NCBI RefSeq assembly: GCF_034190915.1
Contig: NW_026947503.1
Span: 18,508,532-18,572,531, forward strand
Length of the DNA: 64,000 bases
Origin: Cavia porcellus
Lineage: Eukaryota > Chordata > Mammalia > Rodentia > Caviidae
Direction: 5' to 3'
Made by a program: the position numbers and the translations under genes. The notes below the pieces were generated by a model, which had not been told where the DNA came from, did no database searches, and saw nothing but the letters and a program-made list of their open reading frames with translations. Shown here piece by piece: positions 1 through 13,270 of this stretch. The first letter of the stretch is position 1. Every line of letters starts with the position of its first letter.

Positions 1-1969
1 AATTTTGATTAATGACATCTATAAGAAGAAAACTTCCTCTGGGAAGTTTTAGAAGTCTTTGTGCAAGATCAGACTTTGTAATTGGTGATTTACAAAGTTC
101 AAAAAAATATCAAAGACACTTTTCAACTGATTACTTTCAATTTTTTCAAACATTTGTTTTCCGACTTGTAGAAGTAAACTATGTTCTTTTCTAAAACATG
201 TTTTGTTTGTTCTGAAGTCTTCTAAATACATTTGAAGGCATTGACAACAATTACAATTTCTAATCATTATCATTCCGTATCGCAGTCATCCTATATGATT
301 CATTTTACCATAATAATGTTAAAATTTTTCAATAACTACAAAGTTTACATTTATATGAGTAACAATTTGTCATTATTTACTTTTTTATTTGACTGAAGGG
401 GCAAACTATTTAATACAGGGAATTGTGTTTGACAGTGCTGATTCACATTTTTGGTCTCACTGGAGAGTTCTAGTAACCTAATTAAGCAGCAGCAAAAAAA
501 AAGTGGGGGAGAGCATGTTAAGAAATCATACAAAAATGATGCATATCCTATTTTTTCTTGCTATTTTATGATAAGATGATTTATATGACATAACACCTTG
601 ATGATCAAAATTTAAGCTCAAGAGAGTCACTTTAATCTCTCTGTTTAAATTAATTTCAGGCTAAAATTGATATGCCTATTTCTGACAGTTTTCCGGTAGG
701 GTCTTTACATTTGTCAAATTGTTCACTCTTGAAGGTATGCTGATATTTCTGTAAGGAGAAAGTGGAAAAAAGATTTCAAATCTTGGTAGATTATAGATAC
801 AAATGCATGTGACCAGTCATCACATGCATTATATGCAGCTTAATAGAATGTAAAAGTCAATTACATGGCTAGAAAATGGTGAATGACCCAGTTTGAATGA
901 AAGGGTATGGATATGAAATTGTTATAATTGTTATATTGAGCAATGGAGAATAGTAACATTTGCAATTAAAACTGATTTAGGAGCTGATCTGGAAAGTGGA
1001 AACAGTCCAAGGTCAAAAAAGAGCTTAGATTAGAACGTAGATATTTCTTCTAATTGTCAAGGGAGTCTTAAAAATTAATTGCTCTTTTCTGTCCAAGAAT
1101 AAACATTATTGTATTGTATATCTGATCTTTTTAATGTCTATGAAATGAGACTTATTTCAGCAGTACTTGTTCTAAAACCAGAAAGTATACATTCTCTCAG
1201 ACATCCCATTAAAATATTTAATTACTTAGATACATATTTCAAACTGTTATGGAATAAAAAGAGAAACTATTAGAGCACACAGAACTTTTGGGCATATGGT
1301 AGTATATTTAAGACTCAATTGGAGGGAGGGATACATGCAAGCTAGCGCAAAAGGAAAGCAAACAAGGACTCCCAAGCAATTAAATAAAATAAATACAACA
1401 TACTCTAGATGCCTAAACAATGTTTTATAACACTTGGTCATTTTTTGATAGTTAAATTGTTTTAACACTGTTGGGTTACTAGTTCTTTCAGAATGCATTT
1501 ATGTTCTTTTTTGGTTTGTTTGTTTAGATGTGAATCTACATTTTGGAAACATAAAATAGGCACACAGCATGCAGGAGGTCCCAACATGGTAGGTATTGCT
1601 ACCAAAATAGCAAATGAAAGATTGTAATGAAATAGCAATGAAAGATTAGTAAAAATAGTAATGAAAATAGTAATGAATAGTAGTAGAAAATAGTAATGTA
1701 AGATTCAAACGTTAACTTGCACTGAAAAATGTTAATTGTCCCAAGGAAATGCATCTTTCGTGGCTTTCATAGTGATCAAAATAGTGATGAAAATTCTTGG
1801 GTAAGAACTAAAAAGTAACATGGACTATATACTGAGTAATTACTATTGAAAACAATTACAAATTCCATTTTCTGTGTTTTCTCACAGAACTCTTAAGTAG
1901 TACCGTAGATCTGCTACCCTAGCATGCAGTGAGCTGGTGGATGGTATTAACAAATACACACAGACTCTT

Positions 1970-1972
<3 letters not shown>
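1..1972. other. Unannotated AT-rich intergenic sequence
   Basis: I see no gene, recognisable exon or confident repeat here. Open frames are short (84 codons or fewer), lack any family motif and have the base composition of their surroundings. A small cluster of 'AATAGTAATGAAA'-like words lies at about 1600-1700. A run of T at 1973-2000 closes the stretch. Confidence 0.6.
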
Positions 1973-2000
<28 letters not shown>

Positions 2001-2191
2001 CTCACCAGGTCCTTTTGCTTTTAGTCATGGAGAAGGAAAGAGATAGAGTAGATAAGCAGATAAAACACGGGGGCTGGGGGGAGGAAATATGACACACACC
2101 ATATCTTTTCTGAGCCTAATCTGCAAAACTAAATAGTTATTTTGACTTCAACACAGTGGCCAAATCCAAGTCTATTCCACATTCTAAAGAT

Positions 2192-2225
2192 AAAAATAAA
2201 CAAACAAACAAACAAACAAACAAAA
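2192..2225 (+). repeat. (CAAA)n microsatellite
   Basis: A tandem CAAA run lies immediately before an ID SINE copy. It may be the A-rich tail or target of an older insertion. Confidence 0.85.
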
Positions 2226-2229
2226 AATA

Positions 2230-2317
2230 GGGCTGGGGATATAGCTCAGTGGCATAAATACTTGCCAAGCTAAGTACTGAGTGCAAGTCCCAGTACCGAA
2301 GGGGGAGAAAAAAAAAT
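2230..2317 (+). mobile_element. ID-type SINE, diverged
   Basis: The sequence begins GGGCTGGGGATATAGCTCAG and ends with a CAGTACC-like 3' end and an A-rich tail, matching the tRNA-derived ID core. The B-box region reads GTGCAAGTCCC rather than GTTCGATCCC, so the internal Pol III promoter is degraded and the copy is old. Confidence 0.75.
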
Positions 2318-2319
2318 AA

Positions 2320-3935
2320 GAAGGTAGACTCTGGCTATTGAAGAGAGGTGCTGTAAGTCACATGGCAGGAGTATGAGCCTCCAGAGACATGTAGAATTGC
2401 AAACACTTATTTTGCTGACACATAAAGGTAAGAACATGTGCAAAGTGAACAATATGAACTTAAATTTATCCTTAGCTTGCCTCAATTTGGACAGGCTTCC
2501 TCCTGATTTTAGTTTCTTGATCTAATTCCTGGAGAATCTGCTTCACTAAGGTTGTAATTATAAATTTTGTCTGATGCTTTCAAATGTGTATAAATCATGT
2601 CCTATATTCTTGGCAATTTTATAACACAGAAATGTCTTTCACAAGAAATTAGGAGTCATTCATGTGAAATGCAATTATCAAGGAAGACGGTAAACCTATC
2701 TGCTTGCTTCTTTGGGGGTGAGGACAGAAGCATTACCATGATTAGTAAAGACAGGTGGTTTAATCACAAAGAAAAATGTTTGCAAACACAGTGATTACTC
2801 CATATCTTTGACACAATCTATAGATCAAGTCCCCGCCTTGCCATTGTTCTCTACTAGGTATTAACCACCTTCAACATTTCAGCAGAGTTATATTTAGTTT
2901 CCCTTAATTACATAAATAGTTTTGTATAACTCTTTCTTTCTTGTTTAACGTTTTCTCCTATAATGTTTTATTGATATAAGTGAAACATTTGAATTCTGCT
3001 TCTGACTGCTTTATTCCATGAGCTCTACCTTCAGGATCATAATAAAAGTATACAGAGTAGAGAGACTTGTCTTGTTCTGTGTGTTTTCTATGCAGTCATA
3101 AAAATAAGGGTCAGGAATAGACAACATTTTAAGATTATTTTAATCCAGTAAAGATATAGCAAATGTTCAATTTTATCTCTATTTTATTGTGGATCATAAC
3201 AGAGAGGATTTAGTCTGAATTTAAATTATGTTAGAGGAATAGCTCCCTAGTAACATCAACTTGACACATCTTCCTCAGCTTATTATTAATAAAGATCTTT
3301 AGTGAAAAAGAAAAATATCATAAAATACATTTAAAATACTAATCATAAATGATTTGACTGCTCCAGTTGCAGTGGATGCTGCACTTGCTACAAATGATTC
3401 TCCATCAATTAATCCTGAGAGACTTTCAAAATCAAACCTTGTCATCAGAAACTACCTCTAGGAAAAAAAATTTAAAATCTTATATGACCAAAATAATTTG
3501 TTTTATCTATGATAAATTTAAGTAATTAATAAATTGTTAATAACTTAGAAAGTAGTATAATGGAGAATAGTTATGTAAAGCACCTTTCTAGAAGAGACTA
3601 GTTTACAATTTATTAAAAAATCTTCTGAGGAGCTATAACTGGTCAATGCACATGAACATGTATTTGATAAGGATGAAGGCAAAATATTTAAAGTTGGAAT
3701 TATTTTTTTAAAGTTGGAATTTTGACAATTATAAGATTAGCTCTATTCTTTTTATGAAGTACCTGAATATTGATAAAGCTTAAGGGGGGTAAACGATATG
3801 TTAAAAAAATGCTTATCTGCTTTCCAATTACTGAAAACATTTTCCAATTCAGTCATGTGCCTTTGGTTATAGATGGCTGTTTAATGGGAGTGAGTTGGTT
3901 GAAGACTCTAACCTGCACATGATGGAATGTTCAAT
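2320..3935. other. Unannotated AT-rich intergenic sequence
   Basis: I recognise no coding region or clear repeat between the ID copy and the MaLR element. A 65-codon frame at 2597-2794 has no recognisable domain and is probably chance. Confidence 0.55.
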
Positions 3936-3939
3936 AGTA

Positions 3940-5282
3940 GCTTAGTTTTCTTTTTCAGCTGAGATAAAATACTGACATCCAAAATTGAAGGAGAGAAGCT
4001 TTACATAGCTCACAGTCTGTGGAGCTTTCAGTCCACAATCTGCTAGCTCCAAAGCAGGGGGCCATGGCAGGCAGGCATTGCAGAGGGGAAACAGCATACG
4101 GAGGACAGAAGACAGTAAAGTAAGCAAGGGCTGAGTACAACGCTTTCTAGCCATTATATCTTATCTACGTACTTATGGCAGGTAGCATTCACATCCTTAA
4201 TGGTAGCACCTTGGACCTAGCATTGCAACAGGAATCAGTTCCAGCATCACAGATCAAGCTTCCTCTGAAAAGCCTTACCTATGAATGCGTGAAGCTTTGT
4301 GGGAACATCTAAACACAATTCATTATATTCTTCCCCTAGACCCCCAAAGATTATACACATTGTTTTATGAAAAGTGAATTCAGTTCATCTCTAAGAGTTG
4401 CCAAAGCCCTCACAGTATCAGCATTGTTAAAAGTCCAAGTCCAACGAAGTCCAAAGTCTTCTCTGAAACTTAAGCAAACTCTTAGCTGCAAGCCCCCATG
4501 CAAATGAAAGTAACGTTTACCTTTTCCAATATCCAATGGGACAAGATAGACATTTTCATTCCAAAAGTTACAAATAGGAAAATAGTTAGGAATGTAAACA
4601 AAAGAAGACCAAACTTCAGCATGGCAGACACTAAATCTGACAGTTCCTCTTGCACCCTCATCAGCAATCTGTGGCAAATTATGAACTCCAAAAGGTTTGG
4701 ATGACTCTTCCCCTATGGTACTGTAGTTGACTGTAGTTCCCATGCTTGGGCTGATTCTGCTCCCACCTTGCAGTTTTCCTCAGCTGATAAGTGTTTCTGG
4801 CTTCTTCAAATTTCTGGTGCCTCTACTGCACCTTTGGCTTCACCCTGACAGCCTCACATATTGCCTTCCAGGCACACTGCCTGGGCTCCCAGCCATTCTG
4901 AAATCTGGGGAGAAGTCTTCCTGACCTACAACTGTTTCATTCTGTATGCACTTAAAACTAGCACCGCGTGGATGATGCCAAGGTCTGCCACCAGCTGGAG
5001 CTATAATAACTAGGGTCCCTTCTTTTGTAGGGTTTGAGAACCTGGATTACTGAGGACTCTGGAACCAATGCCAAGGAGCAAATTGTCTGGACCACCAATA
5101 TTCAGAAACCCTGTGCCCTGGGGAACATCACACCTCTTCTTGAAGCAAAGTCTTTCAGGTGTTCAGTGAAAGATTGCAAAGAATGGACTTCTGTTGGTTC
5201 TTGTGATGTCCTCAGGCAATGTTCTGTTGTCTCATGAAATTCTTGTTTTTTTTTCTTGCTAGTCTTTTCATTGACCTGTTTT

Positions 5283-5315
<33 letters not shown>

Positions 5316-6215
5316 TGTTTTTTTCTCTGTTCCATCTTTGCAGACAATAATCTTCTTAGAGCTTCCTTTTTGGTCAAACTCACAGCATTTTAATTCATTC
5401 TGGTGGATTCTTTGCTCTTTCTTTGCTCTCAACATAAATCTGGCTAAAAATACCCAACAGTAGCCATGCCAACATCTTCAATATTAGACTGCCTGGAAAT
5501 TTCTTTGGCAAGATTAATTAGTCCATTTATCTTAATCTTAGTCTGAGACAAAGTCTCTGGACAGGAAAAAAATGCAGAAAATATTTCTACCAATCCATAA
5601 AACACATTGTCTATAGTCCAACAGAAACCTCCAAACACTTATATTTAGCAGAAGATTTTCTTTCAAACTGTTGATCTTTTGAGCTCTGACCAGAATCTCC
5701 CATCAAGTATAGCCTAAGGTATTCCAGTCCTGTTTGTTTCAACTGGGATCTCTAAACTTTCCAAACTCTTCCCACAAGCCGTTCCTTAAGTCCCTTGAAT
5801 CACATGATCATATAGTCACAGCAATGACCCTGTTCTCTGGTATCAAATTATGTCTTAGTTACTTTCCTCTCATCCTGAGACAAAATATCCAAAGCTCAAA
5901 AGTTGCAAAGGTTTATTTAGCTCACAGTTAGTGGAGGTTTCAGTCCATAATCAGCTGTTTCAAAGGCAGGGTGGCAGGGCAGACAGACATTGTAGGGGAG
6001 AAACAGTTCATCAGAGGCAGAAGATAGAAAAACAAGCAAGGGACAAGAACAACTCTTCTAGTCCTGATATCTTATCCAGGTACTAAAACCTGGTAGTACT
6101 CACACCCTTAATGCTAGTGCTCTTCAGCCTAACATTGCACAAATCAGTTCCAGCATCACACATTCTCAACCTCACCTGTGACTTCATTAGGCTTTGTGGG
6201 GACACAAACAGTAAG
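3940..6215 (-). mobile_element. Two-LTR MaLR-type element (MT/ORR1-like), minus orientation
   Basis: Two related LTR-like blocks, about 3940-4325 and 5855-6215, share the same landmarks in order: 'GAGATAAAATACTGACATCC' against 'GAGACAAAATATCCAAAG', then 'TAGCTCACAGT', 'TTTCAGTCCA', 'GGCAG', 'AGTTCCAGCATCACA' and 'GCTTTGTGGG'. The 1.5 kb between them matches the non-autonomous MaLR internal type, and the same internal landmarks recur in the copy at 46.3-50.9 kb. Reading the minus strand gives the usual MaLR 3' end (an A-rich polyadenylation region, then a 'TTTTGTCTCAG'-like end), so the 5' LTR is at 5855-6215. A 130-codon minus frame at 4351-4743 has no family signature. The LTRs are strongly diverged, which indicates an ancient insertion. 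The exact family name is from memory and needs a library search. Confidence 0.75.
5278..5322 (+). repeat. T-rich (GTTTT)n simple repeat
   Basis: Short GTTTT/GTTTTT units follow a T run inside the MaLR internal region. The 93-codon lysine-rich frame read from the opposite strand is an artefact of this tract. Confidence 0.8.
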
Positions 6216-6344
6216 AAGTAATGCATGCAGTATCTACCAGAGTCCTTTTGCTCTGGCAAGCTGATTTGTCATAATTAGAACCACTGATTTGTCAAATGCA
6301 GGTATGTAACAAGCATTATACAAATTAATATTTCAAATGTATTT

Positions 6345-6535
6345 TTATTTTAAAAATAACATCTAATATTTATTGAACTCTTACTACATGAGAAACATTA
6401 CTCAAAGTTTTATGCTTTTCAGTAATAACTCTATGTAATATTTCAAATTTCCCTGAACATACAGAAGTGACACTCAAGCATTCACTCAAGATCACACAAC
6501 TAGTGAATGCAGGAGCTAAAATGAGTAAGTGACAA
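6345..6535 (-). mobile_element. MIR-type ancient SINE fragment
   Basis: 'TATTTATTGAACTCTTACTACATGAG' (here in two pieces, TATTTATTGAAC and TCTTACTACATGAG) is followed about 100 bases later by 'CTCAAGATCACACAACTAGTGAATGCAGG'-type sequence. That order is typical of a MIR SINE read from its 3' end. It is heavily mutated. Confidence 0.55.
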
Positions 6536-6539
6536 CTTC

Positions 6540-8565
6540 ACAGTTCTATCATTAATTAACCTGTATCTCTTTGATAATTGAATATTATCAATAATGACTT
6601 TGTATTCAAAGAACGTAAGAGATTTCTACTATAGAAGTGAATTTAATTTTATATCATAAGTTATAATGCTGCTATATATCTATAAAGATATGCATCATAA
6701 TTTCTTTAATTTCCATTGGTATTTTTCTGTTCATAGAAAATATATATATATATATGTATTTATCTTAGATAATATTTTGCATATATGTGAATAATATATT
6801 GCAATACAGTGTATATTGCCTGAAGTTAGAATATTTTATTATTACCATTTATATCCTTCATCTTTCTAACACTTAGCCGTCTCTGTTGAAGCCATGATAC
6901 ACCTAATGTATTGAGTTCTTTAACTCTGGTTGCTTTAAGCTTGGAGGTGTGATGATCATAAAATAAAAATTATCATTTTAAAGTTCACTATGAACAAAGT
7001 AGAATGCCGTACTAAAATTAATTATATTGATGATAGGCTGAAATGGTATTATTTTGTGTGTATAGCATTAAATAAAATACATTTTAAGATTGATTTGATG
7101 TCTTTTCACTCTTTCATGTGTCTACTAAAATATTTTAATTTATATCTGCAGCTTGTATTATATTTCCAGAAGGTAATGTTGGTATAATATTAATTAGCTG
7201 TTAAGAATCTGTTTAGTTGAATGTCAAGCATATGGAAAATATTTATTTTGACTTTTATTTTTATTTATAGATTGTTTATTTCATAACCTTTTAAAAGTTT
7301 AATAACTCCATGTCCATATGTGAATGTAAATAATTATTTATATGTAATTCAAATGAATATACACATATTAAATTCTACAAATTGGATAATTTATGATCAT
7401 ATTAGGGGCCTGTTAATAGTTTCTTCTTACAATGACCTTCTACCACATATAATAGTTTATTCAGCATATAAATACTAATGTTCTTCTTTTATGCTTAGAT
7501 GCCAAGTAAACATGATTTCAGAACTGTATATCATTAAAATTCACTTTAACTATAGATGCAGGTTTTCTCCAAAATGAGATGTATTGAAGATCATGAGAAT
7601 TATTGTTCTGCATTTTCTCAACATGTCTCTATATGTGGGCTGATGGTCTTTAATGTGCTATTCCTTCAGGATCTGATGATTCCTAAAAATGCATATTCTT
7701 ATGTTAAAATTAAATTTTCTTCAATACATTGCATGGGATTTACATCAGAGGAGGAAGAGTACTTGCTGGTAAATAAAAGAAAACAAATGAAATCTTTGAT
7801 TAGAAGTTTTGTTTAAAAAAAAAAAAAAAAAAACCTGAAAATCTATATACCAGAGTAGCATGTGTGTTACTGAAAAAAATTTTTGTCAATTTTGGATTTA
7901 CTGTAACTTCACAACCAAATGTTGTGGATGAATTTGGACAGCACAAATGCAAAATCGTTCCATCATTTTAGGAAGTTACATTATCCTATATTTTCCAGAT
8001 CTTTGTATATAAGAGCAGCTTTATTAATCATGACTAATCAATGGTTTCTCAAATACTTGCACATCATAATTCTCAGAAACTACATCTGCTTTTCAATTTC
8101 AAAGATGCAACTAAACGACAGCACCTTGAAATAGGAATATTATCCTGTATTGTACTTATTGGAGACTATATGGCTGTCTCTGTCAAAGCCATGATACTTC
8201 TTAGAATCTATAAGACAAACAGAACAGAAATTTGAGCATAGTTTGTGATGAGGACTTACCTTATCTTTGCTGTCTTTCAAAAGTTAAGGAAAATGGCCCT
8301 AAGCAAAGAAATGCTGGTGGCATTCAGGAACTCAGAAAGGGGAGAAAATGGCTTCTTGCCCAAAATCTCAGGAAAGCAATACCAAACCCTTTTGACCCCT
8401 TGGTTTTAAACAAACATTTCCAGTTAACTGTGGCCTGAAGAAATAATTACATTTTGTTAAGCTTTTCCTTGTAAATCTAATGCGCTTTGTACAATCAGAT
8501 TCTAAAACATGGTACAATTTTGATTAATGGAATCAATTAAAATTTCCAGATAATTAAAAATTTGT
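6540..8565. other. Unannotated AT-rich intergenic sequence
   Basis: This is very AT-rich, with a short (AT)n at about 6738-6756 and an A run at 7814-7832. Frames of 60-86 codons in it have no recognisable domain and no splice context that I can support. Confidence 0.55.
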
Positions 8566-8683
8566 GGGAGCTTGGGATTTATCTCAGTGGCATAAGCGCC
8601 TGCCTTGCAAGCAGGCAGTCGTGAGTTCGATCCCTGGTACCGATAAAAACGAAAAAGACCAAAAAAAAAAAAAAAAAAAAAAA
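8566..8683 (+). mobile_element. ID SINE with 'GATAAAAACGAAAAAGAC' tail
   Basis: The ID core includes 'GGCATAAGCGCCTGCC', 'GTGAGTTCGATCCCTGG' and 'TACC', then an A-rich tail with the GATAAAAACGAAAAAGAC motif and about 21 A. The B box is intact. The same tail occurs in the copy at 38.79 kb, which suggests a shared source subfamily. Confidence 0.9.
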
Positions 8684-9056
8684 TGTGTTTTCCTCATTCA
8701 ATTTAGAGACAATAAATGTAAATGATCTTGTATGAGAGGTTCAAGACAAGGCACAAATAACAAGTTATTCTAAATAAAAGTTTATGCAACTCAATAGTGT
8801 AGCTATTTTAATAAGAAATCATTAGTAAAAGAAATTAGATTTTATTTATGGCTTTGTATAATATTACTAGTATTAAATGAGGAATTATAAAAGAGTGCTA
8901 ATGCAAAGAATTGAAAAGTAGAAAATATTCCATGTATAAGAATTTAAAGTGTATACTCCATTTATAAAATATGGTTCTTTTATCTTATTTTCTCTAAAGG
9001 CAAGCAAAAAAAAAAAGTTTGAGTCAAAGGGTTTCTAAAAAGAAACAACTAAGACA

Positions 9057-9235
9057 TTGTTATGGTTTGTGTCTGGCCCCTAAAAACTCATGCAGTCATG
9101 GAGGCATGCTTTTCAGAGGTGGGCTTTAGAGTTTGTGATAGATTCATGGTGCAATGCTGGTGTTATTAATGTGAGTGTTACACCCACCGAGAGGCAGGTA
9201 ATCTGCATACAATATATATAAGAAGAGATGGAGGC

Positions 9236-9289
<54 letters not shown>

Positions 9290-9482
9290 CTTTTTGTTCT
9301 TGTTTATTTTGCTGTCTTCTGCAGCCATGAATGGCTGCTCCTCTACCATGACACCCTGCCTTGGAGCCAGCTGATAATGGACTGAAACTTCCACAAACTG
9401 CCAGCTAGATAAACCTTTCCTCCTTAATTTTGAATGTCAAGTATTTTGTCTCAGCAATGAGAGCAAAATAACCAAGAGAACA
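9057..9482 (+). mobile_element. MaLR-type LTR (MST/MT-like)
   Basis: The start 'GTTATGGTTTGTGTCTGGCC' and the end 'AGATAAACCTTTCCTCC' followed by 'AAGTATTTTGTCTCAGCAA' are the characteristic 5' and 3' ends of MaLR LTRs. A TATA-like ATATATATAAG lies at about 9210-9222 and a (CT)n tract sits within it. I see no internal region, so this is probably a solo LTR. Confidence 0.75.
9239..9287 (+). repeat. (CT)n dinucleotide repeat
   Basis: An uninterrupted run of about 24 CT units lies within the MaLR LTR. The Arg/Glu repeat frame on the minus strand is an artefact of it. Confidence 0.95.
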
Positions 9483-9489
9483 TTAACTT

Positions 9490-10660
9490 GTTAAATTCTT
9501 ATTTTATCTAAGAATATGCTGAACTTTATACATCAAATATTTGCCCCTTTTCTTTCATTTGAAACCTAAAATTAACCCTTTTGTAGGATTTGAGGTGATG
9601 TGTATATTTTGGAGATCTTTTGTGTCATACAAACTTCTTAAGCTTTAAATTAAAAAAAAAAAAGAATAGCATAAACTTTCAGTGTACAACCTGGTATGCT
9701 AACTGAGGTGAAGCTGAGTATTTTTTAACATGCTGTATTATTTTAATTTTAAAAGATATACTTATCAAATTGTATTATCTTTTTATTATCTTAATTGTAT
9801 TATCTTTTATTTTGTTTACATTCACTTTAAATGCAAAAAAAAAAAAGGAAAACCTAGTTGTATTTTGATTGATTTTAGTTCTAATGAAAACTGAGCACAC
9901 ATGTACACATACACATTACCTTGCAGGTATTCCAGTGTGTTAAATTATGCTTGGTTCAACTATATTTTTAAGAAAAAACTGGATGGCAAAACTCCTAATC
10001 TAATTGATGAGATTGGAGTTTTAAGAAAATGATTAGTAAAGAAAATTTTGTATAAGATATTTGCATTATCATTTTATTACATTACTTTGAGATTTACATA
10101 AATTGATTATCAATTGAGTGACTCTTCTAGTCTCCTATAACACTCTGCAGAAATGTTTATGATTAAAAAAATTCTTACTCGTGGTAGAAACTCTTTATTT
10201 CATTTAGATACTTCAAAATGAGGAAAGTTAATACAGTGAATTAATGATTTAAGAATTAATTGAATCAGCAAAAGGGATCATTCAGAGAGAGTGACTGCAG
10301 GAAACAGCTGCTACATCCGGGCTGGAGAAAGAAAAGGGAAGATAAGAGCTCACAACCCCAGAACAGATGGGAGGTGTTGGGCAGGACAGGTGCTCAGATC
10401 TTTTGAGAGAAAAACTCCACAACCACATGTGAGAGCCTTGCTATTAGTTCTACATGCAAATGGAGGTTAAAATCTACAGCAACTTCTAGCACCAACAAAT
10501 TTGTGCTGTCTTTCATAAATATATATTTTCATTTCTCCCTTGTATATATTTTACCACAACTCATTAGACAAAAGTCATTACATGAACAATATTTATTTTA
10601 AGTAAATTTTTCTCATAATTATTTGAAAACTCAAAGTGAAAGAAAATATTTGTACATACT
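9490..10660. other. Unannotated AT-rich intergenic sequence
   Basis: No gene or confident repeat is visible. There are short A runs at about 9651 and 9835. Confidence 0.5.
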
Positions 10661-10661
10661 G

Positions 10662-11040
10662 TTATAGTTTGGACCTGCAGTATTTCCCAAAGGTCATCGG
10701 TTGAAGGCTTGGTCACAAACTGGGCATTATTGGAAAGGGGTATAAATCTCAATGTTGGCATCCAGCATGAGGATTTAGGTTATTCTTTTTTATCGGTACC
10801 GGGGATCGAACTCACGACCACCTGCTTGCAAGGCAGGTGCTTATGCCGCTGAGCTAAATCTCCAGGCCCTGAGGTATTAGGTTATTAGAGGGCATGCACT
10901 TGAAGAAGATAGTAGGACCCTATCCACTTCTGTTTTCTGTTTTTTTTTCTATGCCATGAAGTGAAGTGCTTTGCTCGGTGAGGGCCTTACACCATGATGT
11001 ACTCCAAAGAACAGGCCAGTAAGTCCTGTACAAAAAGCCT
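10662..11040 (+). mobile_element. MLT1-like MaLR LTR, interrupted by an ID SINE
   Basis: The order 'GTTATAGTTTGGACCTGCAG' (start), 'AGGTCATCGGTTGAAGGCTTGG', then 'ATGCACTTGAAGAAGATAGT' and 'CCATGAAGTGAAGTGC' follows the MLT1-type LTR layout. An ID insertion at 10785-10870 splits it, so the LTR is older than that ID copy. The longer quoted landmarks are approximate matches to the family layout. Confidence 0.55.
10785..10870 (-). mobile_element. ID SINE inserted in MLT1-like LTR
   Basis: The minus-strand ID core (plus strand 'GGTACCGGGGATCGAACTC' through 'CTGAGCTAAATCTCCAGGCCC') is flanked by direct repeats at 10769-10784 and 10871-10886. These are GAGGATTTAGGTTATT and GAGGTATTAGGTTATT, a 16-base target-site duplication with two changes. 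Confidence 0.9.
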
Positions 11041-11059
11041 CCAAACTGAGCCAAATTAG

Positions 11060-12680
11060 CTTTTCTATTAACCAATTTATCTTAATGATTTGTTAAAGGA
11101 AAAGGAAGTTGATGGTCGAATGTATGAATGATTAAATTTTTAAATTTCAACGATGTTTATAATTTACTTGCATCTATGCCTGAAAAGATAGACATTTAGT
11201 TTCATATATACATTTATAATTAATAAATAATACAAGAATATTTCAATTATTAAGGGAAATTGAAGATTTTTAGATAAAATAATGGATTTTTGCAGCACAT
11301 GTTTTTTAGGATTTATCTCCTGATTGTTTTATAATTTCCCCCCTGTAAAACTTTCTAATTGCTGTCATTAATATTCAACCCGTGTGATTATTGCAAATGT
11401 GATTTCGATCTCCCAATTTTAAGTATAGCAAAAATTCCAAGAATAACTTAATTCATGTTTTGCATTTATTTAACAAATAAGTGATTTAAATATTTGCTTA
11501 TAAGTATATAATTCAAAATTATAATTTAGAATTTTCCTTCTAAGAAAAAAAAAGATTTCCCTTTTGAAGATTAAACAGGAATCTGGAATGTTTTAAGAAA
11601 TATAAAATCTTTTGCATGCCATATTTAAAACACATGGTGCTGAATGTTGAGCTCAACAGACAGGCACAGAGTACAAATACGAAAAGAAATCAGCTCAAAG
11701 GAAGCCTGTCCTATCCCTTGGATTTTCAATTTGTTTCAATCAGAAGTTTCCCTTTAGCTTAAACCAAATTGGATAAGTTTTCAGTTATTGTAGGATCCTA
11801 GCTAATTAAATAAAACATGTGCTTAATGAAGGTTACTATTTTTATTTAATCACTGATTTATCCAAAATTCCAGAACAATGATGTATAATACATGTATAAT
11901 ATTCTCTAAGAATGATTTTAAAAGTGTTTTCCTGGAAAAGAAGCTTAATCAATACTAATGAGTTAAACACTGTAAGTTATCAATTTTCAGGCAATTCTAG
12001 GCAATATGGTTGAAAGGAAAAGAAAATATTTCTTGCATGTTTTAATTGATTTTTTTCTCTTTGTATCTCTGTTGAATATGAGTTCCATTATGAACAGCAA
12101 GATTTAAATAAAAATACTTCACATTATGATAAATTTTAATATCTTCTAAATATCAGTGGTAGTACCATCAGGTTCCACAGCTCATGAATGTTGGAGCTAT
12201 ACCTAATCATAGTCCTTCCTCTATCGACAATGCAGCAGTGGGTTTTCCAGATTATTTCAGTAAATGTTTATTATTAATTACATAGAAACTACTACAACAA
12301 GCATAAGAAGGCCAAATATGTGTTTTCATCCTAGGTATTTTTCCTCTTCACTCAAGCATGAAGGTCACTGACAGCAAAGGAAAATTAACATTCTCCCATA
12401 ATTTATAAGGGTATTAAAATTAAAATTGTTAAATTCTGCATGAGCTTGAATAGTATTCCATATTTATTATAACTTTATCTATGATTGAATCATACAGATT
12501 GCTTCTTTTAATAGTTGAATTTCAATACAAAGCAGTGCAAATACGGGAAACTTCTCTAAAATTTACAAAATCTTATACTCAAAATGTTAACAATTTCCAT
12601 ATTGATGTCCTACTTTATTTTTTTATTTATATTACAAATATGAACTAGATAATTGTTATAGTGTACAACAAGAATTACTA
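11060..12680. other. Unannotated AT-rich intergenic sequence
   Basis: No coding region or confident repeat was recognised. The stretch is strongly AT-rich throughout. Confidence 0.5.
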
Positions 12681-12689
12681 CTCCCCCCA

Positions 12690-13032
12690 CACACTAAGAT
12701 CTCTTGCCCCCCAAAAAGGGGCTTTTGGAAGAGAGCTGTACCATGGAGGGAGCCAACTATCCACATGGGGGTTAGGCTCTGATCAGTAGAGTGTCACTGA
12801 GGGCGTGACTTGCAGGGTCTCGCTCCCTCATTCACTCCTTCCTTCTTTGTCTTCTTCCTGAGCAGTGTGATGTGAGAAACTTTCCTCTGCTCAGACCCCG
12901 CCACCTGCATCTTCTCCCTTGGAGGCAGCTGACCGGGTACTATAACTGTGAGCCAAAGTAAACCCCCTTCCTGTAAACTGCAGGTGTCAGGTATTTGTTT
13001 CAGCAGTGAAGAAAGTGACCAAGCTATAATGT
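12690..13032 (+). mobile_element. MaLR-type LTR fragment
   Basis: The 3' part has the MaLR ending: 'TGTGAGCCAAAGTAAACC', 'CAGGTGTCAGGTATTTG' and 'CAGCAGTGAAGAAAGTGACC'. The 5' part is degraded, and the polyadenylation signal is altered (AAGTAAA). Confidence 0.65.
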
Positions 13033-13099
13033 AAGCTATTACACTAGGGGTTTAGTTTGAAGTGTTTTTCAGTTCTACTTCTAAGGTATATTTTCTCGC

Positions 13100-13270
13100 T
13101 TCCTCTGTTTCTCTCTCTCTCTCTGTCTTAGTCTCTCTGTCTCTAGCTTGTTGTCTGTTCCTCTGTCTTTGTTCCTTTCTCTTTTTCTTTGTCTCTGTGT
13201 CTCAGTCTCTCTCTCTCTGTCTCTCTCTTTCTCTCCCTCTCTCTTACACACACAAACACACACGCACAAA
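13100..13270 (+). repeat. CT-rich and (CA)n low-complexity tract
   Basis: A mixed CTCTCTGT/CTTTCTC tract is followed by ACACACA units. Three overlapping Ser/Leu- or Arg/Glu-rich frames here are repeat artefacts. Confidence 0.9.

Noticed and set aside
4351..4743. 130-codon minus-strand frame as a gene
   Set aside because: It lies wholly inside a MaLR internal region and has no recognisable domain.
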